Below are positions 55,879 to 64,000 of a stretch of DNA of 64,000 nucleotides, one piece after another (within the stretch, counting starts at the first letter, position 1; the number at the start of each line of letters is the position of its first letter). The translations under genes and the position numbers were made by a program. Source of the stretch: Zingiber officinale (lineage: Eukaryota; Streptophyta; Magnoliopsida; Zingiberales; Zingiberaceae); contig NC_055990.1 of assembly GCF_018446385.1 (NCBI RefSeq), positions 135,854,996-135,918,995 on the forward strand, in the 5' to 3' direction. The notes below the pieces were generated by a model that was not told the origin of the DNA, searched no databases, and saw nothing but the letters and a program-made list of their open reading frames with translations.

Positions 55879-56974
55879 TGTTGGTGCGATTAGCACTAAC
55901 GGTCTAACTCAGGTTTTGATGAATGACAAATCAGGTTAAGTTAGGTTCGTCGTTATCTAACACTCTGATCGAGTGTGCAGGATAAGTCCAGCTAGGTCGA
56001 CGGGCTGACCGGATAGCTGGCGAGAAGTCCAAGCGGGTCGACGGGCTGACCGGACGCTTGGCGAGAAGTCTAGCTAGGTCGACGGGCTGACCGGATAGCT
56101 AGCGAGAAGTCTAGCTAGGTCGACGGGCTGACCGGATAGCTAGCAAGAAGTCCAGCTAGGTCGACGGGCTGATCGGATAGCTGGCAAGAAGTCCAGACGG
56201 GTCGTCTGGCAGGTAAGTGAGGTAAGTCACTGGAGGGGAGTGACTGAGAGGACGCGTTCCCGGGAAGGGAACATTAGACGTCGATCCGGCTTAGATCCAT
56301 TTCGGATGTCTAAGTCGAGATCGTGACTAGATTCCGGTCTCGGAAAGATGGAATCTAAGTCATACTAACTTATGCTAATTCATACTATTATAAATGTGCT
56401 AATAATCTGTTTTGCAGGATATATATTGCCTCGGACTAACTTTGTTTTGCAGGAAAAAGGAGATTTCTGGAACAAGGTGGTCCGGGCGCCCGGAAGGGAT
56501 CCAGGCGCCCGGAAGGCAAATTATATCCAGCCGAGTCGTCGCCACGTGGAGCATCACGGTTTATGCAGCTACGTCGCATTCCAGGCGCCCGGAACAACAT
56601 ATAAAAGAAGCCCTAGGCAGGAGCTTCATCAACAATTCATCTGAGAACTCTTCTACTGCTGGTCTTGCTGCTCGACGTTCAGTGCAACGCCAAAAACACT
56701 CCGACAAAGTGCTTCTTCAGTTTTTATTTAATTTCCTTGTCGGTATTGCTTTATTTTCACTAGCATTTCCTGTATTCATTCTGTAATCATATTTCGATTT
56801 GTTAGTGATTGCCCAACGAAAGTGGTCAAGGACCACGGGCCTTCGAGTAGGAGTCGTCACAGGCTCCGAACGAAGTAAAAAACATTTGTGTCTATTTTAC
56901 TTTTCCGCTGCGTTTATACTCTAAGTTTTCGAATCGATATTCACCCCCCCTCTATCGAATCTAACGGTCCTACA
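55879..56974 (+). repeat. 3' LTR of the inner copia element
   Basis: 1096 bp, starts TGTTGGTGCGATTAGCAC and ends GGTCCTACA. Compared with the 5' LTR it has an extra 41-bp unit (to ~56215) and an extra GGCGCCCGGAAGGGATCCA segment near 56485. Otherwise only scattered substitutions are seen. Confidence 0.92.
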
Positions 56975-57639
56975 GAATCAGCTACTGTGTCCTGCTTCGA
57001 ACTCTTCCAGCTCACAGCACCACCATTAATGCAAAACATGAACCCCGACTGCGATCTATAGTCATCCTGGTCGGTCTGGAAGCTAGCATCACTGTAACCC
57101 TTTACAGCTAGCTCATCATTGCCTCCATATATCAAGAAATATTCTTTAGTCCTTCTCAAGTACTTAAGAATATTCTTGACCGCTATCCAATGACTTTCAC
57201 CTAGATCTTACTGGTATCTGCTCGTCATGCTCAAAGCATACGAGACATCAGGTCGAGTACATAGCATGACGTACATGATAGATCCTATGGCTGAAGCATA
57301 AGGGATCTGATCCATGCAGTCTCTCTCCTCTCTAGAAGAGGGACCTTGAGTCTTTGAAAGACTCACGCCATGTGACTTCGGCAGAAATCCCTTCTTGGAG
57401 TTCTGCATGGCAAACCGAAGGAGTACCTTGTCAATGTATGTACTCTGACTTAGGTCAAGTAATCTCTTAGATCTATCTCTATAGATCTGAATCCCTAGAA
57501 TGCGGGATGCCTCACCTAAGTCCTTCATTGAGAAGCAACTCTCTAGCCAAGTCTTAACAGACTGAAGCATAGGGATGTCCTTCCCAATGAGTAGTCTGTC
57601 ATCCACATATAATATGAGGAAGACAACTATATCCCCTAC
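56975..57639 (-). pseudogene. Outer copia RT / RNase H start
   Basis: The minus-strand frame begins abruptly in RT at the catalytic YVDD (FLILYVDDRLLIGKD), then SCFSMKDLGEASRILGIQIY, IPYASAIGSIMYVMLCTRPD, and RNase H VKGYSDASFQTDQDDYRSQS and AVSWKSSKQDTVADS. A TAA at 57208 interrupts it. At 56979 the coding sequence meets the inner copia LTR and resumes at 48000. Confidence 0.85.
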
Positions 57640-58740
57640 AATTGAATCAATTGAGTCTAACTCAATAAGTCTAATTTGAATTAATCCGAATCCAATCTTT
57701 GGTGCATCATATGAACCTAATCCAATTGGTTCATCCTATGAACCTAATCTCCATCCACTTGTTCTTTGTGTGTGACCCAATAGGTTCTTGTAACGTTGGC
57801 AATGCCCCTAAACCCATTTAGGGCCATAAGTAATGAGCGGTATCTAGCAATACATCATTACTACCCAAGTTACAAGAATGTTGAGATCCAACATCACCTT
57901 GTGACTATTAATTGTGACTCCTCACAAGATATGACATGTGTCCTTCTATCCTAGACATCTAGATTGATCAATGTGAGGCATAGACAGTGTCATCCTCTAA
58001 TCAATCTAAATCTTGAACTCCAAGTAGACTCACTCGATCAAATGAGCTCAACATCTCATGTTGACTCATTTGGGCATGACCATGCACTTCGTGGTCTAAC
58101 TCTATCAAGAATACCGATGTCACTCCCGTCATATGGGAGGGATAGATCCCATCTACATCACTCACATCCCTCTGCATAATTCGTTATATACCCAGTAATC
58201 GCCTTTATAGTCCACCCAGTTACGGGTGACGTTTGACGAAACCAAAGTACATAACTCCTTATGTAGGGAACCATGGTGACTTCAGGTCTAAGGACTAGTA
58301 GTCATACTAATAGCCACATGAGAAAGTATATGACACTCATATAACGATCCATGATACTTTCTCATGGCGGGTCATTCAGTATACATTCTCCAATGCATAC
58401 CCATGTGTCAACTTGATATCTCTATATCCATGACTTGTGAGATCAAGTCATCGAGTTGACCTACATGCTAGTCTTATTGCATTAACATTATCCCTGAATG
58501 TTAATACTTTACTAGGAATGATTAAGAGTAGTGTTCCCTATATCATCTCACTATCGATTCAACTAACCGATTGATATAGGTGAGAACCGTCTACTCATGG
58601 ACGTTATTATACTTAGTTTATTGGCACCAATACAAGTAAGTATAATAACCAAAAACTAAATGCCTTTATTTATATAGAATATGATACAACAAGTCCAAAA
58701 TACAATCATCAAATGATTGACTCTAGGGCTCTAGATAACA
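57640..58740 (-). repeat. 5' LTR of the outer copia element, truncated
   Basis: About 1.1 kb nearly identical to 46540-47626. Its inner part is missing: the LTR breaks at ACAATTGAATCAATTG and continues straight into the RT frame, so a deletion removed roughly 0.9 kb of LTR and the first two-thirds of the coding region. Confidence 0.85.
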
Positions 58741-58922
58741 CAATGATATTAGGCAGACATTGACCGTGGATATCTTTCATCATGCAACCACCGTTGATGG
58801 GAGACAATGAAAAATATATTATTCTATTTTTCCCTTTATGACTTGATCTAAATTTTGAATCATATTCAAAATGAGGGATTTTAATTTAAATATTTATATC
58901 ATCACTCGAAAGATTTAATATG
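58741..58922. other. Continuation of the insertion-target repeat
   Basis: Follows the outer copia element and ends in ATATG (58918-58922), the left target duplication of a solo LTR. Confidence 0.45.
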
Positions 58923-59792
58923 TGATCCGGTGGTAAGGTGGGGCCCGCTCAGTAGACGGTCAAGGTGGTCAGTGCCCCAGCAGTCCATCTGATCGAATGA
59001 CCCATCTGGCAGATCAGCGTGGGGATTACCCGACCCGACAATACGACAGCTCGGCCAGATACCAAGCTTCCGACGCTCAAGTGGAGGAACCGGGGCCGAG
59101 TGGCCGCCCCGCTCTACCGAACAGTGGACGCATCCTCGACCAAGCAGGCATGGCTCCCTTACTCAGCAGGACGGAGTCAAGATGACATACCATTGGCCGA
59201 GTGGACATCCCGCTCGGGCCAGTTGCGATGTCAACCAGATGATAGGCTGGTCGAGCGGCTCCCTCGCTCGGTCCAGTGACAGACAAAAGGAGTAGTTGGT
59301 GATATCCTTCTGGGAACTCGTGCTACTGGCAAACGGCGTGGTCGGCGGTATGGTCAAACAAAGAAGCGTACAGTGAAAGCTTCCACTGTCACGTCAGGGA
59401 TATGCTCGGGTTGTTGAGGTATGATGTCAAACACGTTTTTCTGACACATCCTTTCCAAGTATGCCCTGAGAAGCATGCATGCCTTGGGAAGCATGCACGC
59501 ACATCTCGGGAGCCCTATATAAGGACCCCCAGATTTCGACGGAGGTATATTCTTCGATACTGTAGCTACAGTTACGTTGCTGCTCTTTTCTCTTCTCTAC
59601 TTCATCCACTTGCCGCTAGTGACTGACTTGAGCGTCGGAGGGCCATTGCCGAGGAACCCCTCCCTAGCTCGGCACTAACAACCTTGGTTGCAGGCTTAGC
59701 TCGTCGGAGGCGCACGTCACCTTCGGTCCACATCCAGTCAACGTGAGCGCCATCTCCCCAGCTTCTGTCGACCCGACTCTCGGACAGGATCA
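58923..59792 (+). mobile_element. Solo Ty3/gypsy LTR with 5-bp target duplication
   Basis: 870 bp running from TGATCCGGTGG to CGGACAGGATCA with perfect flanks ATATG at 58918-58922 and 59793-59797. It carries TATATAAG at 59516 and GACTTGAGCGTCGGAGGGCC at 59625, shared with the other gypsy LTRs here. Short ORFs at 58997-59357 are GC-rich LTR artefacts. No internal region is left, as after LTR-LTR recombination. Confidence 0.88.
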
Positions 59793-59939
59793 ATATGTTT
59801 TATGTACGTTTGTCAAAATCAAGCAACTATGTTATAAAATAATATGCATACATATATCTAATACCATATATCAAATATATCATATTTTAAGGATGAACAA
59901 TCAGTGAGAGCCATTGGATCATTCTTCTTACATCGTATA
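59793..59939. other. Short spacer between the solo LTR and the next gypsy LTR
   Basis: AT-rich, nothing recognised. It begins with the right ATATG duplication. Confidence 0.5.
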
Positions 59940-60279
59940 TGATACGGTGCGTGTTTTGTGGGGTTAATAGGATGATGTGGCTCGGAGTCAAGGCGGCAAG
60001 AGGGTCATAAGTCAAGCTGACCTATAGGATAGGAAGGTCAGAAGTCAAGCCTCCATGGCCAGTCAACATTCCAGCTGACGAGGAGGTCAGGAAGGTCAGA
60101 AGTCAGGCCAACGTGGTCGGTCAACAGTCCAGCTGACGGGGAGGTCAGGGAGGTCAAAAGTTCAGCTTACGTGGTCAAAGTCAAAAGAGAGAATTATAAG
60201 ACCCAACCCTGATAGTAAGTAGTAAATGAGCTCATGGGCCAAGTATAGCTAAAGATGGAAACTACTAGCAGGTCTGCTT

Positions 60280-60765
60280 ACAGACCCAATGTGTAGGTCG
60301 AGACGTACACGCCTTGGATAGTCATATAGATGAGGGTCGGGAAGTCGACCCAGCGTGCAGGTCGGGACGTACATGCTTTGGATAGTCAGATAGATGAGGG
60401 TCGGGAAGCCGACCCAGCGTGCAGGTCGGGACGTACACGCCTTGGATAGTCAGACAGATGAGGGTCGGGAAGCCAACTCAGCGTGCAGGTCGGGACGTAC
60501 ATGCCTGGGATAGTTAGACAGATGAGGGTCGGGAAGCCGACCCAGCGTGCAGATCGGGATGTTCACGCCTTGGATAGTCAGACAGATGAGGGTTGGGAAG
60601 CTGACCCAGCGTGCAGGTCGGGATGTACATGTCTTGGATAGTCAGACAGATGAGGGTCGGGAAGCCGACCTAGCGTGCAGGTCAGGACGTATATACCTTG
60701 GATAATCAGATAGATGAGGGTCGGGAACCAGACCCAGGGTGCAGGTCGGGACACCCAAGCCAAAG
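60280..60765 (+). repeat. ~63-bp minisatellite in the gypsy LTR, about 7 copies
   Basis: Unit: GGGTCGGGAAGCCGACCCAG then CGTGCAGGTCGGGACGTACA and CGCCTTGGATAGTCAGACAG, repeated every 63-64 bp with few changes. The minus-strand ORFs at 60578-60949 are translations of this array. Confidence 0.9.
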
Positions 60766-61126
60766 ATCACCGGTCTGGACACAGACCCGGAAGGCAGATC
60801 GAGATAGCAGCCGACAAAGGCAGATTCGGACACGAGTTTAACACAGATCGGGACATACAAGTCGAAGACAACAGTATATATATATAAATAGGGCAAGTCC
60901 AGATCCCGGATCGGTCAGGGGCTACAGGACAAATCAGCCAAGGAATCATAACCGCCTGTCAGAGGGAATAATCAAGGTGTCAGGGAATATGCCAATAGTC
61001 GGGGCTTAATACCCCTTTGGTTTTGCCGCCAGCCTATTAGGAAGAGCCACGTGTCAACCACCGCCAGACAAAGCCTAACAGCCGACATTCCCTGACACCC
61101 GTCAGACCTAGGAATCTTCGTTGCAG

Positions 61127-61135
61127 TATAAAAAG
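61127..61135 (+). promoter_or_regulatory. TATA box of the gypsy LTR
   Basis: TATAAAAAG located after the minisatellite and about 100 bp before the conserved GACTTGAGCGTCGGAGGGCC. Confidence 0.6.
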
Positions 61136-61480
61136 GGATACCTTGTCCCTTATGCAGGTACGCTCACTCATCATTTCTCACTAGTCATTTACTTTTCGTC
61201 CTTTCTCTGTAATTTCTGGGGAAAAAGTACCTGACTTGAGCGTCGGAGGGCCTGACCCGGGGACTTTTCCCCTGGTTCTTGGTCTCTGACGACCGGTGGA
61301 CTCGTCTGAGTGTGTGCAGAACATTAGCATCATCGTCCTGATCATCTCTATCCATAGGCCGCTCGTGTGAACCTTTCCAGGGGGGTACCCGGCGGATTCA
61401 ACACTTCAACGACTCTCCGTCAACCTTTCGCACAACAAGGCCTGCCTTCATCCGACTCAACTTTCGGACGGGATCAAATT

Positions 61481-61498
61481 TGGCGCCGTCTGTGGGAA
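61481..61498 (+). other. Primer-binding site of the gypsy element
   Basis: TGGCGCCGTCTGTGGGAA lies four bases after the LTR, a form common in Tat-type plant gypsy elements. Confidence 0.8.
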
Positions 61499-61525
61499 CA
61501 CAATAGCCTGTTCCGGAGCGTGACG

Positions 61526-62960
61526 ATGGAGGAGTCTGGCCGTATAAATGTCACTATGTCTGCCGGAGAGTACGAGCTCTTCAAGGAGGCTAAGAGGCGA
61601 GCAGCCTCCGAAAAGGAGGCGACCGTTTCATGACCACGACAAGCTCCTGCTGACGCTTCCAAGAAGCCCCTCCCTGTTTCAGATCGTGAGCCTGGCGTGG
61701 GATATTATCAGCCAGAGCCTCAAGGGCAAAGCCTCAAGAAGGAACAACCTCAAGCCTCCATGGCTGAAAGTTCCTTGCCACGAGACTCGAAGAAGGGAAA
61801 GACCCTTATTGTATCTGAGGTGTTTCCCGAAGATCCGGACAAGAAAATATCTTTCTCTGCCAGGATTCTAAATGAAAGACTGCCTAAGGGTTACAGAGCC
61901 CCGTCGATCGGAGAGTATGACGGGAGCAAGGACCCGGAAGAGCACTTGCGAAAATTCAAAAATGCAGCCCTGCTGCACCAATATAGCGATGCTGTCAAAT
62001 GCAGAGTTTTCTTGAACACTTTAGCTGGCTCAGCCTTAAAGTGGTTCGATGGGCTACCTCAAGGGTCCATTACCTATTTTCTGGACTTCAAAACGGCTTT
62101 TCTGCGTCGATTTGCTAGCAGCAAGAAGTATCAGAAGACATATCATTGTCTCTTCGCTCTGAAGTAGGGGCCGACTGAGCCCCTGAGAAGTTATATCAAC
62201 CGCTTTAATCAAGTGGCTCAAGATGTCCCCACTGCCACTTCAGAGATTCTGATGAGCGCCTTCTCTCATGGATTGGGAGAGGGAGAATTCTTCAGAGATC
62301 TCATCAAAAATCCCTCTTGGAATTTTGATGAGATGGTGGAAAAAGCTGCTTCCTACATTAAAGTGGAAGAAGCACAAGCAGCTGGGAGGAAAGCTGAAAG
62401 ACCACCTCCTTCCACCAACAAGCAAGAAAGAAGGGCGCCTCAACCACCTCCTCAACCTCTGCCTCGAGCCCGAGAGGCCAGACCTGCATTTCACCCTGGG
62501 CCAGAAGTCAGACCCGCACCTCGAGTTGCCACCATGCATGTTCCCCGACCAGGGCCATGGAATAATCGGTACTGTACTTATCATCGGTCACGTACACACG
62601 ACACTAACCATTGTTTTCAGTTCGCGTGAGACTCCAAGCAGGCTGCTGAGATGAGTTTACCTCCACCTGACCTAGCTCCTCAATTGATCAAGATGATGGA
62701 AGAGCAAAGGGGGGCGACTGGACAGGCTGGGCAATCTTGCCCCGACCTCGCAGGACCCAGTACTCATCAGCCTGGCCGGGGAAGAGAGCCAGAGGGATCA
62801 CGGGATGCTGAGAACAGAGGTAATGCTGCTGTAAGAGAGATCGGCATGATCTCTGGAGGGTCAACTGACGGAGATTCAGGGAGAGCACGTAAGTCTCATG
62901 TTCGGCGCTTGGAGGTTCATGCGGTCGGATGTAGTCAGGAGCAAACTGCTGGCCCTGTTA
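61526..62960 (+). pseudogene. Tat-like gypsy gag, with in-frame stops
   Basis: One frame from ATG 61526 (MEESGRINVTMSAGEYELFK) through the capsid region (FSARILNERLPKGYRAPSIG, YDGSKDPEEHLRKFKNAALL, LAGSALKWFDGLPQGSI, LRSYINRFNQVAQDVPTATS) into a proline-rich linker and a zinc-knuckle-like CTYHRSRTHDTNHC. Stops are TGA 61631, TAG 62165 and TGA 62627, all replacing codons expected as CGA or CAG. Frame continuity across all three shows point decay without indels. The segment 62651-62960 is the low-conservation gag-to-protease spacer. Confidence 0.85.
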
Positions 62961-64000
62961 TTAGCTTCGGGCCAGCAGACCTGGAGGGCCTGGAGTTGCC
63001 TCATGACGATGCACTCATCATCAAGGCCATCATTGCCAATAGCTGAGTGGCTCAGGTTTTTGTCGATACCGGGAGTTCGGTCAACATTCTATTCAAGACA
63101 GCATTCGAAGAAATGCAAATTGATGCTGCTGAACTCCAGCCGGTGGCCACATCTTTATACGGATTTACAGGCAATGAAGTGAAGCCTATGGGTCAGATTA
63201 AGCTGGCCATATCTTTGGGCACCGAGACGTTGGTGCGCACAAGGAGGAGCACTTTTATAGTAGTGGACTCCCCTTCTTCTTACAATGTTATTCTAGGAAG
63301 GCCCGCCCTGCATGAATTTCGGGCTGCTGTCTCGACCTTCCATCAAAAAATTAAATTTCCTGTGGGCGAGCAGGTCGGGGAAGTCAAAGGAGAACATAGG
63401 GTTTCTCGCCGATGTTACATTGACATGGTCCGAGTAGAGGCTCGGAAAAATCAAAGAATACAAGATGGAGGTGTTCATGCGGTGCAGGAGGAGCCTCTTC
63501 CTATAGCTGAGGAGCTCATCCCTTGGGAGGAAGTACAACTACACACGGAGCGACCTGAAAGCCTGACCCGGGTGGCGAGCGATCTTCCCTCTCCCCTTAA
63601 AGAAGAGTTAATTCAGTGTTTGATCCGCAACCGGGATGTCTTTGCCTGGTCTACTGAGGAGCTGCCCGGGGTTAAGCTAGAAATAGCTGAACACAAGCTG
63701 CATTTATTACTAGATTCCCGACCTGTAAAGCAGAAGAAAAGGAATTTCTCTGTTGACCAGAATAAAATAATAAGAGCCGAGGTGGATCAGCTCAAGAAGG
63801 CAGGATATGTTCGAGAGGTGCAATTTCCCTCATGGCTCTCCAATGTAGTCTTGGTGAAGAAGCCCAATAATAAGTGGAGAGTCTGCATAGATTTCTGAGA
63901 CCTCAACCGGGCCAGCCCTAAAGACTGCTACCCTCTGCCCCGGATTGATCAAATGGTGGACTCCACGGCTGGCTGTGAGAGGATATGTATGTTGGACGCC
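62961..64000 (+). pseudogene. Tat-like gypsy protease and start of reverse transcriptase (runs off window)
   Basis: Still in the gag frame: ISFGPADLEGLELPHDDALI before TGA 63044, then the protease site VFVDTGSSVNILFKTAFEEM and SYNVILGRPALHEFRA. The RT start follows (ELPGVKLEIAEHKLHL, EVDQLKKAGYVREVQFPSWL, NVVLVKKPNNKWRVCIDF) with TGA 63896, and DLNRASPKDCYPLPRIDQMV to the edge. The DLN.A.PKD.YPLPRID.MVD pattern is that of Tat/Athila-type RT. Both stops sit where Arg (CGA) is conserved. RNase H, integrase and the 3' LTR must lie beyond 64000. Confidence 0.88.

Larger units (their letters stand above)
48001..56974 (+). mobile_element. SIRE-like Ty1/copia retrotransposon with both LTRs, nested
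   Basis: A complete-length copia element of 8974 bp: LTRs 48001-49036 and 55879-56974, primer-binding region at 49039, gag, an AT-rich spacer, protease-integrase-RT-RNase H in the usual copia order, and a polypurine tract at 55865-55878. It is flanked by the perfect 5-bp duplication GAATC. The LTRs are highly similar apart from copy number of a 41-bp repeat and two small indels, so it is younger than the element it split. Frameshifts and a stop in gag-pol make it non-autonomous. The gag C-terminal motifs suggest the SIRE/Maximus lineage, with moderate certainty. Confidence 0.92.
45638..58740 (-). mobile_element. Outer copia retrotransposon (minus strand), internally deleted and split
   Basis: The element has a long 3' LTR (45638-47626), a polypurine tract (47627-47638), RNase H and part of RT (47641-48000 plus 56980-57639), and a truncated 5' LTR (57640-58740) that joins pol directly. 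The two LTRs share 46540-47626 and 57640-58740 almost base for base. Flanks CAAAG (45633-45637) and CAATG (58741-58745) agree in four of five bases, consistent with an aged target duplication. An internal deletion removed the LTR inner end, gag, protease, integrase and most of RT. A second copia element (48001-56974) sits in its RNase H. Confidence 0.82.
59940..61476 (+). mobile_element. 5' LTR of a Tat-like Ty3/gypsy element
   Basis: Starts TGATACGGTGCG and ends CGGACGGGATCA, followed at 61481 by the primer-binding site. It has a 63-bp minisatellite (60280-60765), a TATA box at 61127 and the block GACTTGAGCGTCGGAGGGCC at 61233. The 3' LTR is outside the window. TG...CA ends and the following gag confirm the border. 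Confidence 0.85.

Noticed and set aside
60578..60949. Repeat-protein-like ORFs on the minus strand (LPDPHLSDYPR repeats)
   Set aside because: They are translations of the 63-bp LTR minisatellite.

Overview
The window is a repeat-rich stretch of a flowering-plant nuclear genome. The introns, FAR1-type Mutator transposase, Ty1/copia and Ty3/gypsy retrotransposons, plant-type F-box/FBD genes and a mitochondrial ribosomal protein gene all say plant. The retrotransposon mix looks monocot-like, perhaps Zingiberales, but that is only an impression. No rRNA, tRNA or CRISPR array was recognised.

Layout. 1-4018 is part of a long LTR on the minus strand, starting TGTAACACCC, with a 35-bp tandem array and a degenerate ~145-bp periodicity. 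4019-7790 is a decayed minus-strand Tekay/Del-like gypsy element cut at both ends. 7791-15928 is a complete-looking Mutator-like element (MULE) with long terminal inverted repeats. It carries a FAR1/MULE/SWIM transposase (three in-frame stops), a convergent small GRF-zinc-finger/transmembrane ORF (one stop), and captured, intron-containing fragments of a UBP14/USP5-like deubiquitinase and an ARID-domain gene. 17135-25322 holds two tandemly duplicated F-box/LRR/FBD genes with identical exon structure, split by a foldback element and AT-rich DNA. 25711-29160 is a gypsy LTR plus gag start, interrupted by a copia LTR plus gag start. 29180-31345 and 37440-40160 are clusters of one palindromic repeat family. 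Between them lies an apparently intact six-exon MRPL46 gene (minus strand, 32132-36832). A remorin gene scrap sits at 38051-38263.

41250-45146 has another foldback element, a 91-bp tandem array and a copia gag remnant. 45638-58740 is a nested pair: a minus-strand copia element with one long LTR and one truncated LTR is split inside its RNase H by a 9-kb plus-strand SIRE-like copia element (48001-56974) flanked by the 5-bp duplication GAATC. 58923-59792 is a solo LTR with target duplication ATATG. 59940-64000 is the 5' LTR, gag, protease and start of RT of a second (Tat-like) gypsy element that runs off the window.

The host genes likely to work are the two F-box genes (SCF ubiquitin-ligase substrate receptors) and MRPL46 (mitoribosome large subunit). 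Nearly everything else is transposon-derived. Most premature stops in the gypsy and gag remnants are TAG or TGA at positions where CAG or CGA is expected, which fits C-to-T decay of methylated DNA. The most unusual object is the MULE, with its two convergent zinc-finger ORFs and at least two captured host-gene pieces.
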